Source: Amorphophallus konjac
Taxonomy: Eukaryota; Streptophyta; Magnoliopsida; Alismatales; Araceae
Direction of reading: 5' to 3'
DNA: 64,000 nucleotides
NCBI GenBank assembly: GCA_022559845.1
Contig: CM040126.1
Span: forward strand, 221,780,641-221,844,640
The notes under the pieces are model-generated. The model did not search any database. It saw only the letters and a program-made list of their open reading frames with translations, and was not told the DNA's origin. Shown in pieces: positions 55,801 to 64,000 of the stretch. The position numbers were made by a program, and so were the translations under genes. Positions within the stretch are counted from its first letter, which is position 1, and every line of letters starts with the position of its first letter.

Positions 55801-56703
55801 TGAAGATCCTGCAAAAACAAGTTGTTAGCCTAGCAAAACATGTCCATAAGTCAAGAGCTTCATGTCCTCATCAATTTCATGCATTTTGGGTTTGGATTAA
55901 CTTAGCTTATGCATATGGAAGATTTAAAGCAAATGAGCACTTGTCATTACATGAGATTGTCTTAAACAAGTCCAATGCTCACTCTTCCCTATAATCAAAT
56001 TTTTGTTCCGGGGGCTCCGCCCCCAGAAACCCCATGAAGGGGCGCTGCCCCCTTGACCCCCGCGACCTGACCGGGTAGGTCAATCCGTGTGCGAGGGCGC
56101 ACGATGGCGGGTTTTGCAAGGGATAGAAACCTCATGAACTAGGTGCATATGAACACTTTGAAAAACACATATTCTGAGGTAAGGATCAAGTTCTGGGCTA
56201 AGAATCAAGAGATAAAACTCAATCATCCCAAGTAAATTATTCATGAAATAACCTCATGGAACACTCAATAACACGGAGTGTATAACAGGGTAAGACCCTT
56301 ACCAATGGTTCTTGACAGTACATGACATATACCACTTGTTTTGGATTGTAGAGGAGCAGGGTGCTTATCCACACGTTTGGTTCACCAAGTGACTGCCATG
56401 AGTTTGATCATGCAAGCAAGATAGTCAGGGTTAATACCATGCTTGTTCACATTAAAGAGGTTATGAAACCTCTTGCCTCTTGTTAAACCAACATATGCAA
56501 ACCAAGGATCAAGACCATGTAATCGTTGTCATTTGCCATCTCAATCATAATTAAACAACACATGAGTGTACACAGTCATCAAGAACATGTGCAATCAACC
56601 ATAAGCTTAGTTATCATCACTTAATCACACATTAAGTTTAGTTATCATCAAAACCATAATTCAACAATTACAACAATCATCAAAACCATAACTCAACAGA
56701 TAG

Positions 56704-57962
56704 AGGTGTAATGGGAGGTTTAGTGGGAGGTTCGACGAGGGCCGATTTTGCGGAGGTTGATGGTGTAGGAGTTGGGGGTGTGATAATGGAGGGTTTGACA
56801 CGTTGGAAACATCATATTTTAGTGGTGCGAGAGGTTTGAGGGGTAGGAGACGGGTCTTGGTACGCTGGTGTGGGTCATTGAAGCATCGACCCATCATTGT
56901 AACACCAATATGTCTCAAAAATTGGGGTTGGATTGGGGACAGTGGCATCGTCCTGAGCAAGGAATTCTTCGAGTGGTAATGGAGGAAGGGGAAAGTGGAG
57001 GAAACTCGGAGTGAGTACTTCTTTAGGAACTTTAAAATCATCACATGCCGTCTCCAACTCTTCATGATCATCTAACTCAAGTGGACGCCATGGTGGAGGC
57101 GTAATGACAGGTGGTGGTGGAGAAATGCGATGTGGAGGATTTTGTGGAGGGTTACGTAAATGCGGAGATGGAGAGCCATATGACTGAGTGGTATGAATGG
57201 GTGGAGAGCGGAAGACGTCCACTTGATCATCGAAGCTTGGTAAGATATCTTGCTCACTTGCGTTGATGTTGTAATCATCTCTCCTCTCCTTCCATTCTTT
57301 TTCCATCTTTGTGATGTTATTCATAAAAGCATGAAGAGGGTTGACTTGAGGAGGAGGAGGCGGCGGCCGCGGGCTAGTGACCCTCTTTAATTGTTCCTCC
57401 AACGAAGTGACTTTATCAACGAGAGCTTGTTGGAGGTGTGTAACTTGAGGAATAGATGGTTGGCATTGAGGCCGTAGAGGAGCGGCTTGACATGAAGGCC
57501 GCGGAGGAGGGTGAATGGGCCGGATTGCAAGGAGTGTAAGGGCCTTGAAGCCATGACGGAGGAGGAATAGAAGGAGGCGGGTGATGGACCATCCGAATGG
57601 GAATGTGAATAGAAGAGGGACGCGGGTGATGGGCCACCCGAATGGGAGTGGGAGGAGGATGAGATAAAGGAGATACACCCTCAACAATCGCCTTAAGGGC
57701 TTGGATTTGTTGAGGGGTGAGATGATATAATGCACAGAGGACTTGGGAAACCTTCTCATCGTTGGGAGGAGATGGTTCCGGGGGGACAGTGGCTCACAAT
57801 GGATGTGGGGGACCATGAGATTGGACATTGCCCATGGGTCGGGCAAGACCATAAGAATGAGGACGTGATCCCTTAGGAAGATTGTGGTGAGAATTATAAA
57901 AACGAGGATCATAAGATGTGCTAGGTTGGTTATCCTCTTGATTATAAAAATTATTAGACATG
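56704..57962 (-). pseudogene. Element D Gag-like proline-rich ORF (broken)
   Basis: The best start is an ATG near 57962 (MSNNFYNQEDNQPSTSYDPR). The frame is interrupted by a stop after SHGPPHPL near 57795, then reads ALYHLTPQQIQALKAIVEG and long proline/histidine-rich stretches. A frameshift near 57420 leads to a coiled segment KVTSLEEQLKRVTSPRPPPP, then PLHAFMNNITKMEKEWKERR and FETYWCYNDGSM near 56880. The position directly after the leader suggests Gag or the extra ORF1 that Tat/Ogre elements have before gag. No zinc knuckle is seen. The frame continues beyond F4 into 54345-53137. Confidence 0.5.
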
Positions 57963-58840
57963 TTGATTTGATTGTCAAAGCAAAACACCATGCAGCAATA
58001 AACTCCAATCAACTTTGCAAAGATGTTAAACAAGTGAATGTTTATACTTATTTCTATGTATCCCTTGATGTGAATGAATGATTTCTAACGAATGGATGTG
58101 AATCACTCAAGGTAGAAACCTAGTTTCAATGTGGTTTAACTCCGATGCCAACTAGGTTAATTCTCACCATGTGCAGGCCAACTAAACCTGGGAACTTCAA
58201 AGGTACAATCAGTCCAAGCTTCCGTGAGGGAATTCACGGGTGCAGGGACTTACGGAGGCCATAGTTTAAGAGATTCCGGTTCAAAGAGACGGAGTGCTCA
58301 ATGGAAGGTCCTTCCTGAACCAAGAGGGGGTATGGTATCCTAAGTATGTAGAGAGAGGAGGTCTCCCAAATCCAAACACGCGATGGATGCAAGAACATCT
58401 AAGCTAAATCTAAAAGATTGTAAGGAGAATATGGCAAAAATGAATGTATAACAATATATAAGAAATATACAAGATGCAACCAGAGAGGATGTCAAACAGA
58501 AACTCGATGAAAGATATAACAAAAGAAATCTCAGGTAGGGACTCACCTCAACGCGCTGTAAACAAGGAGCACGACACTGTCGTGACAGAAACACCAGGCG
58601 CGTTCTTTTAGATCTCAAAACAACAACGAAAAATGAAACGGAAACGCACAAGAACAGGAGAGAACAGCAACGACAGCAGACACTATTAACGTGGTGTAAA
58701 GGGTACGCGCGTCAATAGACACGACACTGATACTAGCCGTGATAATACACAGAGAAGAAAACTGACAAAACTAAAACAATCACATACACATGGACAATTA
58801 ATAAGCAGGCAGATAGAAGAACGGACGTGATGGGCACGAA
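57963..58840 (-). other. Element D leader
   Basis: About 880 bp between PBS and the first ORF with no conserved coding signal. Long leaders are usual in Tat/Ogre elements. Confidence 0.5.
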
Positions 58841-58860
58841 GCGTCACACCGTGATCGCCA
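58841..58860 (-). other. Primer-binding site of element D
   Basis: TGGCGATCACGGTGTGACGC on the minus strand, five bases from the LTR. It begins with the complement of CCA and resembles the complement of an arginine tRNA 3' end, the primer used by Tat/Ogre elements. Exact tRNA identity needs comparison with the species' tRNAs. Confidence 0.65.
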
Positions 58861-58865
58861 AAAGA

Positions 58866-60393
58866 TGTAGATCATAAAATGTACCCAAACCACCCAAAGA
58901 TGATAATAATGGTGCAAAATACGTCCAAGTAATAGTGATAAAATGACAAGGGGGTGGGGCGGATGCAATATAAGATAAATAGATAAATCTGTGATCGCCA
59001 TTGAGCCAATAGCATGCCAAATCGTATGGAAATACAAAAGAGGACACGCTACTTACCTCAGAAATTGAAAGGGGGGCCAAAAGAGGGCCTGATGATTAAC
59101 GTGCCTATCAGAATGAGCGTGTTCTATAGAACGCGGTAATAACTTAGGGTGCATTATCAAAGAAACAGCGAGATGCATGTGGATCCGTTCCTTCCTTGCT
59201 CCAAGGCCGGCTAGGGTGCAAGGGCCTCACGTCTTCTTCTTCTTATGCCTGCAAAATTGTGAAAACCACCACAAGAAAACCCATTAGAACGTGATTAAGT
59301 GTAGAATCTATCCCTATTTTCAATAAGAACATGTAGAAGGAGGGCTAGATCACCTGGGGGGTTTTGGTGGTTTTAAACCCCTATGGAAGGTCCAAAAATA
59401 GGTTCGGTGTGTGTGTGTGTGTGTGCGTGTATTTGAGAAAGGAGTGATTTTGAGAAGAATATGCTATGCTATGCGAAGATTAAAGAGGGTTACAAGGACA
59501 TAAAGAAAGGGGGAAAATGAAGAACGAGAAAGAATGTCCTAATACTCCCTTGGATGAGAGGAGGGCGAGGGATCAGAGATCCTCGATGAAGCACGACCTC
59601 GCCCTCTCTCCTATGGTAGAAAAACCAGAGTTGCATCCCTTCAGATCGATGGCCATGGACCCAATTTATAGAAGAAAGATTAACTAGAAACCCTAGGTCG
59701 GAGTTCCTAGAAATTCAAGGATTCGGAAGCCCAAGATTAGGTAATCATGTCGATTATTGAGGGGGAAAGAGTCCTAGAAGGATTAGGAACCTTCCCTGAT
59801 CGAAATGAGCTCCGAAACTTACCTAGATAAAGATCAAAAATTGGAAAGAGAGAGTTTCGATCGGACAAGGTTTCCTACTGAGAATGCACTCAGGATGAGC
59901 GCCATGATCCTTAGGAACGCGCCTCCACGATATAGCGCGATCCATTTTGACCGGTCAAAGTTGTCGGTCAAAAGCTTCAAGAACGTGCCATAGGAGGTGA
60001 GCATGATAAGGCCGCCAAAATAATAAGCGCCCTTGTGGGAGGTCGCTCAATCAAAAGTTCCAAGAAATATCACCTTTGCAAAAGGTTGCTTAATTATATT
60101 GAAAAGGAATTGCGCCCTTGCAAGTGGTCGCTCAATCATTATTTGAATAGGAACGTGCTATTACTCTATGGCGTGATAATTAGTAACGCACCGTCAGTGG
60201 TAAGCGTGTTCATGATGGATTGACCAAAGCCTCAGGCTGATATCCAAGGCATAAAAGTTGAATTCAAGGGCTAAAAAGGGAAAGAGATGTATCACAAATA
60301 GACCAAAAAATCAACCAGTTAAGGACCAGTTGGGGCGTTAACAAATAGAACAAGAAAATGGCTCAACTTGAGGGTCGAAAACGGGTGTCTACA
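58866..60393 (-). mobile_element. Element D 5' LTR
   Basis: 1528 bp, same ends and order of motifs as 45478-46983. The minus-strand TATA box (CTATAAATTGGG) is near 59673-59662. A (GT)n run at 59408-59424 is longer than in the other copy. Many substitutions by eye mark an older insertion than Tekay C or Copia B. Confidence 0.9.
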
Positions 60394-60703
60394 CTCGGCA
60401 AGTCCATCGCTCTAGGTCGATGGTGGCATTTCTCTCGTCCAGCCAAGGCCTCCCGAGAAATATGCAAGGACCAATGAGTGTGCCAATTTGGCACCATGCG
60501 CCATCAAAGTAGAGGACTTGGCCGATCCTCTTTTGGAACTCCACAAACACTCGATCTCCATCACAAACAATCTCATCGGTCTTGGTGAGGGCATCGACGA
60601 TGTCCCGAGAGATCCAATTCTCAGGTTCCATCTCATAGAAGTCGAGCTCGGTGGTGGCACCATTTGGTAGGACTACTGTAGAGAATACCGGACGGGAGTT
60701 CAT
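60394..60703 (-). pseudogene. E0 small ORF, 5' part
   Basis: The ATG at 60703 lies about 45 bp after the E0 PBS. It encodes MNSRPVFSTVVLPNGATTEL and, near residue 87, FLGRPWLDERNATIDLE. That segment resembles the C-terminal ILGRPFL..ANA..D motif of Gypsy-type retropepsins, but the catalytic DTG is not seen. Element D interrupts it at 60398; the frame continues at 45472, giving about 161 residues in all. E0 therefore seems to be a small non-autonomous LTR element with one ORF. Function is unknown. Confidence 0.5.
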
Positions 60704-60748
60704 GCCTTCCTATCCAGGACTCGGCTTGTAGGAACAAGTTGGGAACTT

Positions 60749-60760
60749 GCTCTGATACCA
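60749..60760 (-). other. Primer-binding site of E0
   Basis: TGGTATCAGAGC on the minus strand, complementary to initiator methionine tRNA, preceded by GTCCCACATCAAAT. Confidence 0.7.
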
Positions 60761-60763
60761 ATT

Positions 60764-61338
60764 TGATGTGGGACGGGTGCGTGCATGGAACACGCTCACC
60801 CGACTAGCACGTCGACGGCGGCTTTAGATGTAAACCTGCGTGTGCAACCAAAATCAAACCTCCACGCAGGGAGGGGGAACTCGGGGACAGGGTGTACAAT
60901 CACTACCCTCACGCAAGAGGGGGGAACAAGGGGTGGGGAGGCAGCGGCCGCGCTATTGATCTCTGTATGGACAGTAGGCTAGAGGTACGCTCGAACGATG
61001 GCGACGACCCGTCGGCGGTAGTGTGGATGTCCACAGCAGGTCCAGAACATGGGGAGGGGTCCCCTGAGTGTCCTCAGTCGCTGGCGTGGTCCACAGATGC
61101 ATGCTGGAGTGGGGCAGATGGTCGATAGTGCCTTGGTTGCATAATGCTTTCCTGCTGGACAGAACTGCACGTCCAGAGTGTCTGGGGTCGTATGTTGTGA
61201 TGTCGCGGCCGAGGAGGCTGCCACCAGTGACAGCAGTTGAAGGAAGACTGGAGGGAAGTCCCACGTGGTTGGGGTGGGGCCGGGGGCACTGGTTGCTACA
61301 GGAACTGGTCCGACGTCGCAGCTGGGTCAGGCAGGTGC
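60764..61338. other. Unassigned GC-rich segment between E0 and the CACTA end
   Basis: Should hold the E0 5' LTR, but beyond GTCCCACA it does not align by eye with the E0 3' LTR. G-rich runs occur near 60870-60940. Overlapping frames on both strands have no recognisable domain. Confidence 0.4.
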
Positions 61339-61369
61339 CACTACAAGAAAAATGGGAAATTTTGACATC

Positions 61370-62100
61370 CTTTTGTCGTCGTAAATACGTCGGAGATACG
61401 TCGCAAAATGAATTTTTGACGTATTTACGACGGAATATGGACGTCGCAAATTTTCGACGCATTAAAATAGCGTCGCCAATTCGTCCAAAATTACCGACGA
61501 AACTATATCGTCGAAGTTATGGTGGCTATTTATGTCGGTAATTAATCATACGAAAATTAAATAATCATTGCGACGAAACATAATTTAGTTGAAAATAGTT
61601 CAAAAATTTTTGACGTATTTTCGACAGAAAAAATATGTCATCGCAAATATTTGGGTTAAATTAGTTCTGACGAAAGTTATTTTGGTCAGAAATACGTCGT
61701 TAATTTTCGACGTATTTCAATCGAATAAGTAGTACGTTGAAAACCTGTGGGTCAAATTAGTTCCGACCAACTGTTATTGTGTCGAAAATACGTCGTTAAT
61801 GTTCGACGCATTTGAGACGGATAATTAATACGTCAGAACTGATATAGATCAAATTAGTTCCGACGAACCTACCTTGGGTCGAAAATACGTCGTTAATGTT
61901 CAACGTATTTGAGATGGATAATTAATACGTCGAAACTCATGTGACTCAAATTACATCCGACGAACATTTAGTTGGTCGAAAACATGTATGAACCTTTCGA
62001 CCGATTTGCGCTGGAAAATAAATACGTCAGGAAATAAGTGCGTGAAATTGGTTCCGACAAATTGTCAGTTGGTCGAAATTCCGTCGAAAACTTTCTCCAC
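61370..62100. repeat. CACTA subterminal repeats
   Basis: About seven diverged units of roughly 65-120 bp with the pattern GTCGAAAATACGTCGTTAAT then TTCGACGTATTT and AATACGTC; unit joints are near 61620, 61690, 61790, 61870, 61960 and 62050. Both orientations of the TCGAC/GTCGA words occur. Confidence 0.75.
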
Positions 62101-62333
62101 ATTTTTTTATATATTTTAAAATTTTAAAAACATGTTTAAAGCTACAATTATACACCACAATTGACGCAACTCAACATAAAACACGCAATAAACAACATAT
62201 ACAACACACAATAGGATAAAGTCCTATTGTAAATTACAATAAAGAACGTCCACAACACATAAATCTTTGAATAAAAAAAGTTACAGTTACATTAATTGAA
62301 ATGTATCATTTTTTCACAATATCATTAAAAAAA

Positions 62334-62406
62334 TCAAGAGATATCCGCTGCATCATCCTCATTCGTCATTCGTAGCATCTCCACCATCACCGACTGCAGG
62401 AGGATC
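62334..62406 (-). CDS. Possible last exon of a CACTA-encoded gene
   Basis: On the minus strand an acceptor (TTTTGTGATGTAG) precedes an open segment with VMVEMLRMTNEDDAADIS and a TGA at 62336. A matching donor (GTGAGT) lies at 63980-63975, before another short exon that runs off the window at 64000. The intervening intron would be about 233 bp without the Copia LTR. No domain is present in this short piece, so the assignment rests on position and splice sites. Confidence 0.3.
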
Positions 62407-62569
62407 CTACATCACAAAATAATAATAATAAATAGATTTAAATAAATATAATTATTAATAAATCTAGTTAAATATTTTTTTGATTTTCTAAATTCGAAAG
62501 TAGATAACATGAAGACGATTTCTTTCACTCTCAAAGCTGAATTCTTTGAACTAAGTAGTAATGTTATTG
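62407..62569. other. Likely CACTA intron, left part
   Basis: AT-rich noncoding DNA with ATAATAATAATAA runs, consistent with a plant intron and ending at the Copia LTR insertion. Confidence 0.4.
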
Positions 62570-63910
62570 TTGTGCCCTGTGATTTTGATGATGTCTAACA
62601 CTATGAATCATATTATGATAATGGTTTTTTATATCATGAATTTGATGTGTGCTAGCTAATGTCCAAATGTTTTCTAATGTCTTGAACAACATTTTCATAT
62701 GAAGGCTTGAAGAGTTGTAATGTCAGTGCTATGAATGCTTGAACTGTTATGTCTGTATGCTTGAAGAATGTCTGTTTGAAGAACTGTAATATCTGAAGAA
62801 TTCAGGTAAGGATAAGCATAGCAGTGTCACAGCAGCCCTAGAAGCAACTCTACAGAAGAAGCCTCCAATCGCTGAAGAAACAAGCTGATATATCACCTTA
62901 AGATAGACTTTGTACCCACTGAAGAATAAGGGTGAAAAATATCCCTTAAGGCTGATAAATGTGCATTACGGGTGACAAATACTACCTTAAGGGTATCAAA
63001 TAGATGGACTAGGTGAATAATAGGCAACAGTGGTGAAAAATAGTCGTGCAAAGGTGAATAATAGGCAGCATGTGTGAAATAGCTGAAAACCAAGAACCTC
63101 AAGCCGACTCGGAAGGGCTTACAAGTCGACTTCTGACAGAAGAATTCACAGAATGAAAGAAGACTTTTTAGCTGCAGATTAAGGGTGAAAATGGGTGGAC
63201 AAAGTAGACAAATGGCTGTATAGCAGTGTGAAATGGTTGTTCAGTGGTGTAAAGTGGCTCATGGCTATGACATTTGAAGAATGATCAAACTGGTTGAAGA
63301 TAATGATTCCCTCCGTGCTTTAGAGGAAGAGAGGACTGGTCCTCTGGTTGTGGGTAACTGGGTGTTACTCACGGTTCCTTCTAATTTGATCAGAAGAAGA
63401 GAGGAGAGTGTTCTTATAGGTCAAGCTGTAAGTCAGCGTTTGTTTGTAGACTGAGTCTGCAGTTATTGTTGTTGCAAGGGGAAGCCACACCCAGGTTTGA
63501 GTGTGGGGTGGATGTAGATCTGCGTGGCAGATCGAATCACCTAAAAATTCTGTGTGCCATGATTTACATTGGTGTGATTGGCCCTTATCATCTTTCTCCA
63601 TTCACAGGTTTGCGTATGAACAGATCTTCCTTATACGCTAAGTGGTTGTATTGCAGTCTATTAGATCTGTCTGATCTGAGTGGATTCTGTGAGATAGCAT
63701 TCTCTTAGTTAGTGCATTCTTGTCACTTTCATTTATATTGTTCTCATAGATATCATCTAAGCTCGTGGTTTGATAGCTGAGTGTTAAATTGTCTTTGGTT
63801 TAAAAATTGGGGTTAAAATTTTTATAGGATATATTCATCCCCCCTCTAGATCATGTTGCGCACACATATTCATATACTTGCTTCCGGCTTTGCCTATAGA
63901 GCACACAACA
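62570..63910 (+). mobile_element. F5: Copia (Sirevirus-like) LTR in the CACTA intron
   Basis: 1341 bp, TGTTGTGCCCTGTGATTTTG to GCACACAACA. It contains repeated GGTGAAAAATA words (62925-63060), the two-hairpin block and the CATCCCCCCTCTAGATC terminal motif. It is followed by a PBS-like TTGGTATCACAG at 63911, but no gag follows. The left flank GTTAT is not repeated directly after the LTR. It is therefore either an element with nearly all its interior deleted or a rearranged solo LTR. Confidence 0.75.
63485..63542 (+). other. Conserved two-hairpin structure, F5 LTR
   Basis: Hairpin 1: CCACAC (63485-63490) pairs with GTGTGG (63501-63506). Outer stem GGTGG (63507-63511) pairs with TCACC (63537-63541) using one G-U. 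Inner stem GATCTG (63517-63522) pairs perfectly with CAGATC (63528-63533) around CGTGG. Confidence 0.65.
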
Positions 63911-64000
63911 TTGGTATCACAGATACTCCTCTATTATAACTCTAAAGTCTACAAAATTAAAAATTAAATTAAATACTCACATGAGAGGGTTGTGGTGTGC
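63911..64000. other. PBS-like remnant and CACTA continuation
   Basis: TTGGTATCACAG (63911-63922) resembles the Copia primer site with two changes. The rest is AT-rich and leads to a possible splice donor on the minus strand at 63975-63980 and the start of another exon at the window edge. Confidence 0.4.

Larger units (their letters stand above)
54346..56698 (-). mobile_element. F4: solo Copia (Sirevirus-like) LTR
   Basis: 2353 bp, TGTTGAGTTATGG to CGTGACTTCA on the minus strand, flanked by perfect GATAG duplications at 54341-54345 and 56699-56703. It carries the terminal TTCACCCCCCTCTTGGG motif, the two-hairpin block, a field of CA/TG microsatellites (54725-55015) and a palindrome cluster. 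No internal sequence is present, so it arose by LTR-LTR recombination. It splits an ORF of element D without shifting its frame. Confidence 0.92.
45478..60393 (-). mobile_element. Element D: non-autonomous Ty3/Gypsy-like (Tat/Ogre-type) element with a PMD gene
   Basis: Two LTRs (45478-46983 and 58866-60393) with TGTAGA...TCTACA ends are flanked by CTCGG at 45473-45477 and 60394-60398. The polypurine tract and a PBS resembling the complement of an arginine tRNA set a minus orientation. The start TGTAGACA and an arginine-tRNA PBS are typical of the Tat/Ogre lineage. Contents in element order: leader, proline-rich Gag-like ORF split by solo LTR F4, a second ORF segment, then a PMD gene in antisense. 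No reverse transcriptase, integrase or protease motif is present in any frame. Length without F4 is about 12.6 kb. Confidence 0.88.
61339..64000. mobile_element. CACTA (En/Spm) transposon, one end; continues beyond the window
   Basis: Begins with the terminal inverted repeat CACTACAAGAAAAATGGG at 61339. Subterminal DNA to about 62100 is built of short words TACGTCGTTAAT, TTCGACGTATTT and CCGACGAA on both strands, typical of plant CACTA elements that bind their own TNPA-like protein. Probable 3' exon sequence on the minus strand follows at 62334-62406. The other terminus is outside the window. Copia LTR F5 is inserted at 62570-63910. Confidence 0.8.

Noticed and set aside
60953..61541. Overlapping ORFs of 157-169 codons on both strands
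   Set aside because: They cross from the unassigned segment into the CACTA terminal repeat, and neither shows a domain.

Overview
This window is intergenic DNA from a plant nuclear genome. It is built almost entirely of LTR retrotransposons nested inside one another. The evidence is methionine-tRNA primer sites (TGGTATCAGAGC), Tekay/Del-type Ty3/Gypsy polyproteins with a chromodomain-like tail, a Sirevirus-like Ty1/Copia with a coiled-coil Gag, a plant mobile domain (PMD) gene and a CACTA transposon end. No intact host gene, tRNA or rRNA gene is visible. The species cannot be named from the sequence.

Layout. 1-6368: arrays of short tandem repeats ending in the 3' part of a Copia-type LTR (family F1). 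6371-60760: a degenerate minus-strand element (E0) blown apart by insertions. Inside E0's left LTR sits Tekay A (6447-44472, minus). Tekay A contains (i) an inverted-LTR Copia derivative, F2 (8759-12899, TSD GAATC), in its left LTR and (ii) Copia B (17244-39817, plus, TSD AATGA/AATGC) at its gag/protease boundary. Copia B's left LTR in turn contains Tekay C (18100-28908, plus, TSD TGTCG). Inside E0's small ORF sits element D (45478-60393, minus, TSD CTCGG), a Tat/Ogre-like non-autonomous element that carries an antisense PMD gene and no reverse transcriptase. D is itself split by a solo Copia LTR, F4 (54346-56698, TSD GATAG). 61339-64000: one end of a CACTA transposon with another Copia LTR, F5 (62570-63910), in a probable intron.

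How the parts relate. Apart from Tekay C's long frame and the decayed Copia B frame, the coding capacity is broken. Tekay C (two 3101-bp LTRs, roughly 1% different by eye, two nonsense codons in gag-pol) is the youngest insertion. Copia B and the inverted Copia are slightly older, Tekay A and D older still, and E0 is the oldest. Several nonsense codons look like C-to-T changes (CAG to TAG, CGA to TGA), as expected after cytosine methylation.

Most interesting signals: (1) a two-hairpin structure 200-360 nt before the 3' end of five different Copia LTRs, whose stem sequences differ between families while pairing is kept; (2) an array of 18 short palindromes in the Tekay C LTR that switches between GCC/GGC and GAC/GTC stems, with analogous but unrelated palindrome clusters in the other LTRs; (3) the inverted-LTR Copia with a clean target duplication; (4) the PMD gene with a coiled-coil tail carried antisense in a Gypsy-like element without pol; (5) a sequence core shared between a 1-kb minisatellite and the Copia B LTR.
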